A DNA stretch of 64,000 nt from Sporosarcina sp. P34 (GTDB lineage: Bacteria > Bacillota > Bacilli > Bacillales_A > Planococcaceae), in contig NZ_PDZC01000010.1 of the NCBI RefSeq assembly GCF_002743375.1, positions 60,948 through 124,947 on the forward strand, read 5' to 3'. Each line of letters opens with the position of its first letter. The first letter of the stretch is position 1. Position numbers and translations under genes: made by a program. Below are positions 7,171 to 16,680 of this stretch, in pieces. Under the pieces are notes generated by a model. It was not told the DNA's origin. It did not search any database and was given only the letters and a program-made list of their open reading frames with translations.

Positions 7171-9111
7171 ATGTTTAAACCTATGAATATCTTTTTCATT
7201 ATTATTTTATGTAGTATGACCGTTACTACAACTCATTCAACTGGAAAAGCCGCTGAGACAACAGGCACAATTAGTGTCGTGTCATTTGACGGCTTGGGAT
7301 ATGGGGATGCACAACGTTACATAGCGAAAGGAATCATGCCCAATTTAGAAGAATTTCAGCAACAGGCAGCTTACGCCACAGATTTTGTTACTATTACACC
7401 ATCATTGACGGCACCATCACATGCAGCAATGTCTACTGGCGCTGAACCTTCAAAGACAGGTATTGTGAGTAATCAGTTCCATTCATCAGGAGAAAAAGTG
7501 AAAGATGACCAAAGTGGGTTTTCACAGACGTTAGGTGTTACGCCTATATGGAGAGAGGCAAGAAATCAAGGGAAGGTAACAGCAACCGTCTCCTTTCCCG
7601 ACTCGAATCCGGATAACGCATCTGCTGCTACGTACGCTGTTTATCCAGGTGGAACCATAGCAGAATCGAAACTTCATGACTTGGAGTTTTCAGAGATAAA
7701 GGATGGACGCATTGAACAAATAAATGCAAGAACTTCCAAGGTAGAAGAAGCAGTTATTTCATTGGATATAAAAAACTCACCTACTCAAAAGTTATACATT
7801 TTGCGAACAGATGAAAAAGAATCGAACTATTATATTTCCATGGATAGAAAGAAGTTGGGCGAAGAAATATCACCCAATGATTGGATGGCTGTCGCGCTGA
7901 ACTTACATAATCTCGATAGCGCAGGATTTTATGTGAAACTAAAAGGAGATCCTGAGAACAAAGAAGAACTTCAGCTATTTCAAGGCACTGTAATGGGCGG
8001 ACTATACAAAGGACCTGGTCAATTTGCAGAAAAGATTCAATCTGAATTCGGATTTTACCCAGCAGCTGATGAAATTGATGCGTTCAAAAATGGGGATATA
8101 ACGAGGAAGGAATATGAACAAGTAGGCGAACGATTTGCGAATTGGGTGACGGATGTCAGCTTTTATATTAAGGAGCATTACCAGCCCGATCTGCTATTTT
8201 ACTATTACTCCCTAGTAGATAATGAATTACATGAATTCCTATTAAGAGAACCCGCACAACCTGGATATCAATTAGCGAATGTGTTGGAAAAAGAGGCATA
8301 TGTCAGCTGGGCGTTTGGCCAAGCTGATCGGGCAATCGGTCGAATTAAAAATAATCTTAATGATGACGATCATTTATTAATTGTTTCCGATCATGGGTTA
8401 GAACCAATTCATACCAGACTTTCGCCGAATAAGGAATTGGAAAAGGCAGGACTACTCGTAAAAGATAAAAAGGGAAATATAGATGCATCTAAAACCAAAG
8501 CTTATGCAGAAGCAAGTGGAACGATCGCTCATGTCTATGTAAATTTGAAAGGCAGAGAGAAAAAAGGAATCGTAAAAAAAGAAGAATATGAACAAGTGAG
8601 GAATGAAATTGTATCGACCTTTACTAATAGGACCGTTTTTACTAGCCTCACCCAAGATCCAGAAAAGGTAGCACAACCTATTTTACGTTGGCTTACTAGT
8701 AAAAGTAAAAACGTTGAAAAGATTTATATGTATCCGACTTTGTCTGTATTATCTAGTGAAGAGCAGTCACAAGTGTATCCATATGAGACTATTTGGACAG
8801 ACGACTCAGAAGGGTATTCTGAGTTAAATAATCACAATAGTGGAGACGTGTTTTTATCTGCAGCTCCTGGATTTTTAATGGGGAAAGACGCAAAAGTTGC
8901 TGTCGAACCAACGCAGGAATTAGGGAGTCATGGCGGAAATCCTGAGCGTTCGCAATTACGACCCATTTTATATGCATCAGGACCTATGATTCCACCGGGG
9001 GAAATGGACAAAAGAATTACGATGACAGATATAGCTCCAAGTATATATGAGTTATTGGACTTGCAAATTCCCGATTTTGTAGATGGAGAAGTCATTTGGT
9101 CAAGGGAATAG
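7171..9111 (+). CDS. Secreted alkaline-phosphatase-superfamily phosphodiesterase/phosphatase
   Basis: A 646-residue enzyme of the type I phosphodiesterase/nucleotide pyrophosphatase branch of the alkaline phosphatase superfamily. Residues 1-28 form a signal peptide with a hydrophobic core, ending near GKAAET. Metal-site motifs are visible in order: SFDGLG near residue 39, the nucleophile Thr in TITPSLTAPSHAAMSTG near 85-100, VSDHGLEP near 408, and a late GSHGG near 590. Such enzymes hydrolyse phosphomono- or diesters outside the cell using two metal ions, usually Zn. Length is larger than simple members, with an insertion of roughly 200 residues in the middle. It is monocistronic. Confidence 0.88.
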   Translation: MFKPMNIFFIIILCSMTVTTTHSTGKAAETTGTISVVSFDGLGYGDAQRYIAKGIMPNLEEFQQQAAYATDFVTITPSLTAPSHAAMSTGAEPSKTGIVSNQFHSSGEKVKDDQSGFSQTLGVTPIWREARNQGKVTATVSFPDSNPDNASAATYAVYPGGTIAESKLHDLEFSEIKDGRIEQINARTSKVEEAVISLDIKNSPTQKLYILRTDEKESNYYISMDRKKLGEEISPNDWMAVALNLHNLDSAGFYVKLKGDPENKEELQLFQGTVMGGLYKGPGQFAEKIQSEFGFYPAADEIDAFKNGDITRKEYEQVGERFANWVTDVSFYIKEHYQPDLLFYYYSLVDNELHEFLLREPAQPGYQLANVLEKEAYVSWAFGQADRAIGRIKNNLNDDDHLLIVSDHGLEPIHTRLSPNKELEKAGLLVKDKKGNIDASKTKAYAEASGTIAHVYVNLKGREKKGIVKKEEYEQVRNEIVSTFTNRTVFTSLTQDPEKVAQPILRWLTSKSKNVEKIYMYPTLSVLSSEEQSQVYPYETIWTDDSEGYSELNNHNSGDVFLSAAPGFLMGKDAKVAVEPTQELGSHGGNPERSQLRPILYASGPMIPPGEMDKRITMTDIAPSIYELLDLQIPDFVDGEVIWSRE

Positions 9112-9161
9112 TTATATAGCTGAAATGAAAAGTATAATATTCTCATCCATTTTGTTTTTCA

Positions 9162-9204
9162 GGAAGTGCGTAGGTAGAACATTACCTATAGCACTTCTTT
9201 TATT
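9162..9204 (+). terminator. Terminator after the secreted phosphatase-like gene
   Basis: GAAGTGC pairs with GCACTTC, with an inner TAGGTA/TACCTA stem, followed by TTTTATT. Confidence 0.8.
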
Positions 9205-9248
9205 ATTAACAGAATTCTCTTAACGTATTACTTTATTAAAAAAGCATC

Positions 9249-9276
9249 TTGCGTTTAATCAGAATTAAAGTATAAT
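9249..9276 (+). promoter_or_regulatory. SigA promoter of the peptide ABC transporter operon
   Basis: TTGCGT at 9249-9254, a 16-base spacer, and TATAAT at 9271-9276, 43 bases before the first start codon. Confidence 0.75.
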
Positions 9277-9319
9277 AGTGATTAATTGGTTATTTCAGAA
9301 AATGGAAAAAGGTGAGCAA

Positions 9320-10345
9320 ATGAACGAACGAAAGAAATTACTTGAAGTGAAAGATTTGCAAACGACCTTTTTCACAGATTCAGGAGAAATTCCAGCGGTA
9401 GATCATGTGGACTTTTATGTAAGAGAAGGAGAAGTCTTAGGGATCGTTGGAGAGTCAGGTTGCGGAAAAAGTGTCACCTCTTTATCTATCATGCAGTTAA
9501 TACCAAGTCCACCAGGGAAAATCACCGGAGGGGAAATCCTTTTTGAAGGTCAGGATCTCCTGAAAAAAACAGAGAAGGAAATGAGAGAGATTCGTGGGAA
9601 CGACGTCGCGATGATTTTTCAAGAGCCTATGACTTCTTTGAATCCGCTATTCACTATTGGCAATCAGATGTCTGAAGCCATTTCACTTCATCAGAGAAAG
9701 TGGTCGAAAAGGCAAATTAAGGAACGGGCAATCGAAATGTTGAAATTAGTTGGACTACCTCGCTCTGAAGAAATTATGAAAGAGTATCCTCATCAGTTAT
9801 CTGGTGGAATGCGACAACGTGTCATGATTGCAATGGCGCTTGTATGCGATCCGAAAGTCCTCATTGCGGATGAACCTACAACAGCACTGGATGTAACTAT
9901 TCAAGCACAAATTCTCAAACTGATGCGAGAGTTAAACGAGCGCATGAATACAGCGATTTTACTCATTACACATGACTTAGGAGTAGTGGCTGAAACCTGT
10001 GAACGCGTCGTAGTCATGTATGCAGGACAAGTTATTGAAGAAGCATCAACAGAAGTGATTTTTAATAATCCTTGTCACCCATATACACGAGGATTGATTC
10101 AATCCGTGCCAGATATGCGGAATAAAAAAGATCGTCTCTACTCGATTCAAGGAAACGTACCAAAACCAGGATCGATTGAAAAGGGATGTAGATTTGCAGC
10201 GAGATGTGAAAGCGCTTTCTCGAGATGCAGAGCAGAAACACCAGAATTGTACCGAAACTCCGACAATCAACAAACAAGATGCTTCTTATATGACGAACGG
10301 GAAGGAGTGATAAGTTCAAATGAACAAACCATTGCTAAAAGTTGA
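9320..10345 (+). CDS. oppD: Oligo/dipeptide ABC transporter ATP-binding protein OppD/DppD
   Basis: A 341-residue ABC ATPase of a peptide importer. Walker A GESGCGKS lies near residue 45, signature LSGGMRQRV near 160, Walker [13 protein letters not shown] near 180, followed by the H-loop THD. The C-terminal extension holds the cysteine-rich oligopeptide/dipeptide domain (CRFAARC, later RC) that binds an Fe-S cluster in some members. It forms a heterodimer with OppF to power import. ATG 9320 is chosen because AAAGGTG lies 6 bases upstream. It is the first gene of an operon ordered ATPase, ATPase, binding protein, permease, permease, and overlaps the next gene by 26 bases. Confidence 0.93.
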   Translation: MNERKKLLEVKDLQTTFFTDSGEIPAVDHVDFYVREGEVLGIVGESGCGKSVTSLSIMQLIPSPPGKITGGEILFEGQDLLKKTEKEMREIRGNDVAMIFQEPMTSLNPLFTIGNQMSEAISLHQRKWSKRQIKERAIEMLKLVGLPRSEEIMKEYPHQLSGGMRQRVMIAMALVCDPKVLIADEPTTALDVTIQAQILKLMRELNERMNTAILLITHDLGVVAETCERVVVMYAGQVIEEASTEVIFNNPCHPYTRGLIQSVPDMRNKKDRLYSIQGNVPKPGSIEKGCRFAARCESAFSRCRAETPELYRNSDNQQTRCFLYDEREGVISSNEQTIAKS

Positions 10346-11339
10346 AGGGTTGAAAAAATACTTCCCGATTCGCAAAGGATTGATTGGTAAAACAGTAGGT
10401 CATGTCAAAGCAATCGATCATGTTTCATTTCATGTAAATGATGGAGAGACGCTTGGAATCGTTGGAGAAAGTGGTTGCGGGAAATCTACGACAGGTCGGA
10501 CGATCATGCAATTGCTGGAACCTACAGAGGGAGTCGTCGAATTCCAAGGAAAAGATTTGACGAAGCTCTCGGCTAATGAAATTCGAGCAGTTCGTCGAGA
10601 TATTCAAATGATCTTCCAAGATCCTTATGCCTCCTTGAATCCTCGTCATACAATCGGCAAAATTTTAGAAGAACCATTGCTTGTCCATGGTGGGGGCAAT
10701 GCAAAGGAACGTCGTGAAAAAGTTGTAGAGTTTCTAAAGATTGTCGGTTTGAGTGAATACCATGCAAAACGTTACCCTCACCAATTCAGTGGGGGGCAGC
10801 GTCAGCGAATTGGTATAGCACGTGCTTTGATGACGAATCCCAAATTGATTATTGCAGATGAGCCAGTGTCTGCGCTTGACGTATCCATTCAGGCGCAAGT
10901 ATTAAACTTAATGCAAGATTTACAAAAGGAATTCAACTTAACGTATATCTTCATTGCACATGATCTGGGTGTTGTACGCCATATCAGTGATCGAGTGGCA
11001 GTCATGTACTTGGGGAAAATTGTGGAGATTACTGAAAGTGAAGAGTTATATGCAAATCCACTTCATCCGTATACACAGGCTTTACTGTCTGCGGTACCTG
11101 TACCAGATCCCAATTATAAAAAGGAGCAAATCATTATTGAAGGGGATATGCCAAGCCCCGCGAATCCGCCAAGCGGTTGTGCATTCCACACTCGCTGCCC
11201 TTTTAAAATGGATGTGTGTACGAAAGTAATCCCTGTTTTAGCAGAGGAGAAAATGGGTCATTCTGTTGCTTGCCATCTTTATACATCGGAAAGCAACGAT
11301 GATATAGAAAGAAAAAAACAATTGGAGGGATGTTTATGA
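10320..11339 (+). CDS. oppF: Oligo/dipeptide ABC transporter ATP-binding protein OppF/DppF
   Basis: The 339-residue partner ATPase of the peptide importer. Walker [10 protein letters not shown] lies near residue 50, Q-loop [11 protein letters not shown] near 100, signature FSGGQRQRI near 160, and Walker [13 protein letters not shown] near 180. The C-terminal oligopeptide domain has the pattern [16 protein letters not shown] lies about 12 bases upstream of ATG 10320, inside the end of oppD, so translation is coupled. Its stop (TGA 11337-11339) overlaps the ATG of the binding-protein gene in an ATGA junction. Confidence 0.93.
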   Translation: MNKPLLKVEGLKKYFPIRKGLIGKTVGHVKAIDHVSFHVNDGETLGIVGESGCGKSTTGRTIMQLLEPTEGVVEFQGKDLTKLSANEIRAVRRDIQMIFQDPYASLNPRHTIGKILEEPLLVHGGGNAKERREKVVEFLKIVGLSEYHAKRYPHQFSGGQRQRIGIARALMTNPKLIIADEPVSALDVSIQAQVLNLMQDLQKEFNLTYIFIAHDLGVVRHISDRVAVMYLGKIVEITESEELYANPLHPYTQALLSAVPVPDPNYKKEQIIIEGDMPSPANPPSGCAFHTRCPFKMDVCTKVIPVLAEEKMGHSVACHLYTSESNDDIERKKQLEGCL

Positions 11340-12964
11340 GAAAAGGGAAACTGTGGTCGTTCGCGTTGATCATGCTTCTTGTCTTATCGACTGCTTTGGC
11401 AGCTTGTTCAGGCGGCGATGACAAAGAAGGCAGTGGGGACAAAGACAAAGACGCTGCAGATAAAGGCGGCAGTGAGAACAAAACGTTAGTATTTGGACGA
11501 GGTGGAGATTCAACATCTCTTGACCCATCCCGCGTAACAGAAGGGGAAACATTTAAAGTAACGGTCAATTTATTCGAAACCTTATTAAATTTTGGGGAGC
11601 AAGATACTACGATTCAACCAGGACTTGCTAAAGAGTATGATACAAGTGAAGATGGATTGACGTATACATTCCAATTAGAAGAAGGCGTGAAATTCCATGA
11701 TGGCACTGATTTTAATGCAGAAGCAGTCGTAAAGAACTTTGAGCGTTGGGCTAATGGAGATGCAGATACATTCCCATACTATAACTCTATGTTCGGTGGA
11801 TTTAAAGACGATGAAGAGCACGTAATTGAATCTGTTAAAGCAGATGGAGATTCCACAGTGATTATTACATTGAAGCGTCCACAGGCACCATTCTTGAAAA
11901 ATCTGGCGATGAGTATGTTCGCTATTTCAAGTCCCACGGCTTTCGAGAAAGGCGCCGATGAGTATGAGCGTAATCCAGTCGGAACAGGTCCGTTCAAGTT
12001 TGTAGAGTGGAAGCCAAATGAAACCATTACAATTGAAAAGAACGAAGACTATTGGCAAGAAGGGTTGCCAAAATTGGACCGCATCATTTTCCAAGCAATT
12101 CCAGACAACTCTGCCCGTCTGAATGCTTTACTTTCAGGTGCAATTGATTTAGCAGATGGAATCAATCCAGCTGATGGAGTAAAGATAGAAGATAACGATG
12201 CATTGCAGTTATTCGAGCGTCCTTCCATGAACGTAGGATATCTTGGATTAACAGTAACTCGTGAACCATTTGATAAAAAAGAAGTTCGTCAGGCAATGAA
12301 CTATGCTATTGATAAACAATCAATCGTCGATGCATTCTTTGAAGGACGTGCAGAAGTAGCAAAAAATGCTATGCCTTCCTCTATATCCGGTTATAACGAT
12401 GATGTAGAAGCCTATGCATATGATCCGGAAAAAGCAAAAGAACTATTGAAAGAAGCTGGTCTTGAAGATGGGTTTGAAATGGAGTTATGGGCTATGCCAG
12501 TTCCACGTCCATACATGCCAGACGGCACAAAAGTAGCTGAAGCTATTCAAAGCAACTTGGCTGACGTAGGGATTAAAGCAAAAATCGTTTCGTATGAGTG
12601 GGCGACTTACTTGGATAAGGCGAGCAAAGGGGAAGCAGATGCTTTCATGCTTGGTTGGACTGGGGATAATGGAGACGCGGATAACTTCCTGTACGTATTG
12701 TTGGATGAAGACAATATCGGAAGTAATAACTACACGTACTTTAAAAACGACGAAACACATAAGCTATTCCTAGAAGCGCAAACAGAAGTAGACGAAGACA
12801 AGCGTATTGAGTTGTATAAGCAAGCTCAAGAAATTCTTCACGAAGAAGCTCCTTGGGTACCACTTGCACACTCTATTCCATTGTTAGGTGGATCGAAGGA
12901 ACTGACAGGGCTTGTTCCGCATCCTACTGGTTCTGATCTGTTGTCGAATGTAGAATTTAAGTGA
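11336..12964 (+). CDS. Peptide ABC transporter substrate-binding lipoprotein (SBP family 5)
   Basis: A 542-residue extracytoplasmic solute-binding lipoprotein. The signal peptide ends in the lipobox LAAC with Cys24 as lipid anchor, followed by a Gly/Asp/Lys-rich linker to about residue 50. The family 5 fold follows, with typical segments [17 protein letters not shown] near 100 and [16 protein letters not shown] near 205. It captures peptides and hands them to the permeases. ATG 11336 overlaps the oppF stop and has GGAGGG 6 bases upstream; an upstream ATG at 11330 touches that ribosome site. A partial terminator separates it from the permease genes. Exact peptide length preference cannot be told. 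Confidence 0.92.
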   Translation: MRKGKLWSFALIMLLVLSTALAACSGGDDKEGSGDKDKDAADKGGSENKTLVFGRGGDSTSLDPSRVTEGETFKVTVNLFETLLNFGEQDTTIQPGLAKEYDTSEDGLTYTFQLEEGVKFHDGTDFNAEAVVKNFERWANGDADTFPYYNSMFGGFKDDEEHVIESVKADGDSTVIITLKRPQAPFLKNLAMSMFAISSPTAFEKGADEYERNPVGTGPFKFVEWKPNETITIEKNEDYWQEGLPKLDRIIFQAIPDNSARLNALLSGAIDLADGINPADGVKIEDNDALQLFERPSMNVGYLGLTVTREPFDKKEVRQAMNYAIDKQSIVDAFFEGRAEVAKNAMPSSISGYNDDVEAYAYDPEKAKELLKEAGLEDGFEMELWAMPVPRPYMPDGTKVAEAIQSNLADVGIKAKIVSYEWATYLDKASKGEADAFMLGWTGDNGDADNFLYVLLDEDNIGSNNYTYFKNDETHKLFLEAQTEVDEDKRIELYKQAQEILHEEAPWVPLAHSIPLLGGSKELTGLVPHPTGSDLLSNVEFK

Positions 12965-12987
12965 AAATAGGTAAATGACATGATGAA

Positions 12988-13022
12988 AGAAGAGGGAGAA
13001 GCCAGCATTCTCCCTTTCTTTG
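12988..13022 (+). terminator. Intra-operon terminator between binding protein and permeases
   Basis: AGAGGGAGAA pairs with TTCTCCCTTTCT, then a short T-rich tail. The T-tract is weak, so it probably lowers but does not abolish read-through, giving more binding protein than permease. Confidence 0.6.
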
Positions 13023-13057
13023 ATTAATAAATAATAAAAGCCGGAGGGGTGAAAAAG

Positions 13058-14062
13058 TTGTTCAACTATACAATTAAGAGGCTTTTACAGCTAATTCCTG
13101 TCCTGCTTGGTATGACATTTTTAGTTTTTATGTTGATTCGTGCAATTCCTGGTAATCCAGCACAAGTAATATTAGGGCAACAAGCAACGAAAGAAGCGGT
13201 AGAAGCCTTAACGATCAAGCTAGGTCTTGATCAACCATGGTATACACAATACTTCAGTTATCTTGGCGGTATTTTAAAAGGTGATCTAGGGGAATCTATG
13301 CGTACTCGACTTCCTGTGGCGGATGAAATTTGGCCTTATTTAGCAGCTACATTAGAGTTGGCCTTATTTGCGATGATTATCGCAGTCGTTGTAGGGATTA
13401 ATGCGGGTATTATTTCTGCTTGGTTCCAAAACTCATGGTTTGATTATTCAGCAATGGTACTAGCACTAGTTGGTGTCTCCATGCCTATTTTCTGGTTAGG
13501 ATTAATGGGACAATGGGCATTTGCAATTGAATTGCAATGGTTACCGACAACTGGACGTGAAAATGTCCGTGATCCCGTATCCGCCATAACCAATTTATAC
13601 ATAATTGATACGCTTATCCAGGGCAGGTTTGATCAATTATGGGTAGTCATTAAACATTTGATCTTACCGGGGCTGGCGCTTGCAACCATTCCTATGGCGA
13701 TAATTGCCCGGATGACGCGCTCAAGCATGCTGGAAGTGATGCGTTCCGACTATATTCGTACAGCACGGGCAAAGGGTCAGAAAATGTTTTGGATAGTATA
13801 TAAGCACGCATTAAAAAATGCAATCATTCCTGTTTTGACAGTTATCGGTCTGCAAATTGGTCTACTCCTAGGTGGAGCTATTCTGACAGAAACAATCTTC
13901 GCATGGCCAGGAATTGGACGCTATATCTATGATGCGATTAACTTTAGAGATTATCCTGTTATTCAATCAGGCATTCTCATCGTTGCATTTATCTTTGTCA
14001 TGATTAATCTGATCGTCGATTTACTATATGGACTGATCGATCCGAGGATTAAGTATGATTGA
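13058..14062 (+). CDS. Peptide ABC transporter permease, OppB/DppB type
   Basis: A 334-residue inner-membrane permease. It has the N-terminal TM segment of DppB/OppB proteins (RLLQLIPVLLGMTFLVF), about six TM helices, and the EAA loop DYIRTARAKG that contacts the ATPases. The start is judged to be TTG 13058, 6-10 bases after GGAGGGGTG; a GTG at 13049 lies within that ribosome site and would add three residues. It pairs with the next gene to form the channel. Confidence 0.9.
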   Translation: MFNYTIKRLLQLIPVLLGMTFLVFMLIRAIPGNPAQVILGQQATKEAVEALTIKLGLDQPWYTQYFSYLGGILKGDLGESMRTRLPVADEIWPYLAATLELALFAMIIAVVVGINAGIISAWFQNSWFDYSAMVLALVGVSMPIFWLGLMGQWAFAIELQWLPTTGRENVRDPVSAITNLYIIDTLIQGRFDQLWVVIKHLILPGLALATIPMAIIARMTRSSMLEVMRSDYIRTARAKGQKMFWIVYKHALKNAIIPVLTVIGLQIGLLLGGAILTETIFAWPGIGRYIYDAINFRDYPVIQSGILIVAFIFVMINLIVDLLYGLIDPRIKYD

Positions 14063-14079
14063 GGAAGGGGGAATAGTTC

Positions 14080-14976
14080 ATGTCAGAGTTAACACCTAAA
14101 GTAGACGGAGTGGTGGAAGCGGAATTAGAAAAAACAATAGGACCTTGGCGGGAAGCTTGGGCAGGTTTTCGCAAAAGTAAAGTAGCAGTCGTAGGCGCAG
14201 CTATTGTGATATTCTTTATTGTACTTGCACTCTTCGGTCCTCTTGTCACAAAAGAGGGCATCAACGAACAATTCATGACAGATCGATTGCAACCTCCTTC
14301 TTCGGAATATTGGTTTGGAACGGATGACTTTGGCCGTGATATATTCTCACGCATTATCCACGGTGCGCGTATTTCGTTATCTGTCGGTTTCTTCTCGGTC
14401 GTTGGTTCGATTGTAGTGGGGAGTTTTCTTGGGATTATTGCGGGTTATTACGGCCGCTGGATCGATACTATTATCTCTAGGATATTTGATATTATGCTCG
14501 CATTCCCTTCTATCTTACTAGCTATTGCGATTGTATCCGTTTTGGGACCCAGCTTACGTAACGCGTTGATTGCGATTGCCATCATCAACGTACCGAACTT
14601 CGGACGATTGATACGGTCTAAAGTATTAAGTATTAAAGAAGATGAATATATTACAGCAGCTAAGGCAATTGGTATGAAAGACTACAGAATTCTGTTTTCG
14701 CATATTTTACCTAACTCGATGGCGCCTGTTATCGTACAAGGTACATTGGCTATTGCTACAGCTATTCTCGAAGCAGCAGCGCTCGGATTCCTAGGATTGG
14801 GGGCAGAAGCTCCATACCCTGAGTGGGGAAAGATGTTAGCTGACTCCAAAGATTACTTGCAGAATGCTCCCTGGACAATGATTTTCCCAGGACTCGCCAT
14901 TATGCTGACCGTATTAGGCTTTAACTTGATGGGTGATGGGTTACGTGATGCGTTGGATCCGAAAATGAAGAGTTAA
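14080..14976 (+). CDS. Peptide ABC transporter permease, OppC/DppC type
   Basis: A 298-residue permease with the OppC/DppC N-terminal extension before TM1 (WAGFRKSKVAVVGAAIV) and the motif YWFGTDDFGRDIFSR typical of this subunit. The EAA motif is EYITAAKAIG. It completes the membrane channel of the importer and is the last gene of the operon, 17 bases after the preceding permease, with AAGGGGG upstream of ATG 14080. A strong terminator follows. Confidence 0.92.
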   Translation: MSELTPKVDGVVEAELEKTIGPWREAWAGFRKSKVAVVGAAIVIFFIVLALFGPLVTKEGINEQFMTDRLQPPSSEYWFGTDDFGRDIFSRIIHGARISLSVGFFSVVGSIVVGSFLGIIAGYYGRWIDTIISRIFDIMLAFPSILLAIAIVSVLGPSLRNALIAIAIINVPNFGRLIRSKVLSIKEDEYITAAKAIGMKDYRILFSHILPNSMAPVIVQGTLAIATAILEAAALGFLGLGAEAPYPEWGKMLADSKDYLQNAPWTMIFPGLAIMLTVLGFNLMGDGLRDALDPKMKS

Positions 14977-15010
14977 GCTGTTTTTTATGATGGATATAAT
15001 TTAAGACGAT

Positions 15011-15060
15011 AAAAGATAGAGGACAGTCTAATGTACAGACTGTCCTCTATCTTTTTTTAA
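15011..15060 (+). terminator. Terminator of the peptide transporter operon
   Basis: An 18-bp perfect stem (AGATAGAGGACAGTCT with AGACTGTCCTCTATCT) is followed by TTTTTTT. Confidence 0.95.
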
Positions 15061-15180
15061 CTCTATTAGGCGCTATTTGCCACATCTATATTCTTTTGAA
15101 ATGTCATGTAGTAACCAGTTTATTTTCCCTAAGATTAGGGAAAGCTTATAACAAATTGATTATGAAAAGAGGTGGAGACA

Positions 15181-16227
15181 CTGAATAAAGTATTTACTGT
15201 CATGGCATTTACAGGAGTACCTTTAGTATTTATTGCATCATTCTTGAATTGGTCAGATTTATGGATGTTTGCGTTGTGTTGTTACAGTATTATTGCTCTA
15301 GCCGGATTCATTGGAAGAGCAACAGAAAGTTTAGCGATTGTCAGTGGACCACGAATTGGTGGTTTATTAAATGCAACATTTGGTAATGCAGTTGAACTTA
15401 TTATTTCCATATTTACATTGAAAGCTGGATTGATTGCAATCGTACTCGCATCGTTGACGGGTTCAGTGTTAGGAAACTTATTATTAGTTCTCGGTCTGTC
15501 ATTTTTTGCAGGCGGTATAAAGCATAAAAGGCAAAACTTTAATATTTTTGATGCCCGATTTAATTCCGCATTACTGATTTTTGCGATTGTGGTAGCATTT
15601 GTCATTCCGGAAGTTTTTTCGATGACGATGGATTCAAGAACTGGACTGAACTTGAGTATCGGTATTTCCATCATTCTCATTCTGATTTACTTGGCGGGTC
15701 TAGTATTTAAGTTATTTACACATCGAGGCGTGTTCGGCTCCGAAAATCATGAGACGGAAGAAGTGCCGGAGTGGACAAAGATGAAATCTATAGTGGTTCT
15801 GTTAGTTGCGACGGTAGCAGTTGCATTTGTTTCTGAAAAGCTTGTGCACACATTTGGTACGCTAGGTGAAAAGTTTGGCTGGTCAGAATTATTTATAGGT
15901 GTAATTATCGTCGCAATTGTTGGTAACGCAGCAGAGCATTCTTCTGCAATTACATTGGCAATGAAAAATAAAATGGATGTATCCGTAGAGATTGCAATCG
16001 GTTCTACATTGCAAGTAGCGATGTTTGTCACACCAGTTCTTGTATTAATTTCATTACTGATGCCTACTGCAATGCCACTTGTATTCACGTGGCCAGAGTT
16101 GATTGCGATGATTACTGCCACATTACTAGTCGTCAATATATGTCATGACGGTGAGTCAAACTGGTTTGAGGGTCTCGTGCTATTTTCAGCTTATCTAATT
16201 ATGGGGATTGGATTCTTCTTATTGTGA
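15181..16227 (+). CDS. chaA: Calcium/proton antiporter, CaCA (Cax/ChaA) family
   Basis: A 348-residue membrane protein closely resembling Bacillus YfkE. Two inverted repeats each carry an acidic alpha motif: GNAVELIISIFTLKAGL near residue 65 and GNAAEHSSAITLAMKNKMD near 245; the two glutamates bind Ca2+ and exchange it for H+. About 11 TM segments. Alignment of the N-terminus to YfkE (NRIFF/NKVFT) places the start at a CTG (15181) with AGAGGTGG 6 bases upstream. The only nearby GTG (15172) lies within that ribosome site and ATG codons are either out of frame or inside TM1. Monocistronic. Confidence 0.88.
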   Translation: MNKVFTVMAFTGVPLVFIASFLNWSDLWMFALCCYSIIALAGFIGRATESLAIVSGPRIGGLLNATFGNAVELIISIFTLKAGLIAIVLASLTGSVLGNLLLVLGLSFFAGGIKHKRQNFNIFDARFNSALLIFAIVVAFVIPEVFSMTMDSRTGLNLSIGISIILILIYLAGLVFKLFTHRGVFGSENHETEEVPEWTKMKSIVVLLVATVAVAFVSEKLVHTFGTLGEKFGWSELFIGVIIVAIVGNAAEHSSAITLAMKNKMDVSVEIAIGSTLQVAMFVTPVLVLISLLMPTAMPLVFTWPELIAMITATLLVVNICHDGESNWFEGLVLFSAYLIMGIGFFLL

Positions 16228-16269
16228 GTGATAAGTATTAGGTTTAAGATCGGGTTAGAGGTAAGTAAC

Positions 16270-16395
16270 GTTGATCTGCGTTCCAGGCGGACGCGTTCGA
16301 GAGGGCCCGCGGTGAACCAACTAGTCGCGGTGCTCCTTTAGTTGTTTCACCTGATCGGGCTGACCCTCCCCGAGTCGCCTTCCACTTCGATCAAC
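16270..16395. repeat. GTTGATC...GATCAAC-bounded intergenic repeat, copy 1
   Basis: A 126-base G+C-rich block bounded by GTTGATC (16270-16276) and GATCAAC (16389-16395), with the inner start CTGCGTTCCAGGCGGACGC. It resembles a dispersed noncoding repeat common in Bacillaceae and Planococcaceae genomes, whose copies begin with a similar sequence. It can fold into an imperfect hairpin. No ORF or transposase is present. The rest of the 16228-16680 gap holds only this repeat and the terminator at 16549. Confidence 0.7.
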
Positions 16396-16548
16396 TGGCG
16401 TTATCTTCTGATAGTCGCGAGTGGAATGAAAAACTAATGTACTATTCTACCTTGATCTGGAAAAAAGGGTCAGTGTGTTGATGGGTAATTCTAATGAAAT
16501 CTTAAATTATTCTAGACTTTTACAGATTACTTATTTATATCAAAGTGT

Positions 16549-16590
16549 AAAAACCCGATTCGCATTTTTCAGCGAATCGGGTTTTTACGT
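16549..16590. terminator. Bidirectional terminator at the end of the polyamine operon
   Basis: AAAACCCGATTCGC pairs with GCGAATCGGGTTTT with A and T tracts on both sides. It ends the minus-strand polyamine operon, about 90 bases past nspC, and could stop plus-strand read-through. Confidence 0.85.
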
Positions 16591-16680
16591 CTTAAACGAA
16601 ATAGTCGAATAGAGTAAAGAAAATGAAGTGATTTTGATTAGTAGTTAGGAACTTGCTCTCACTTTTCACACACTCAACTC

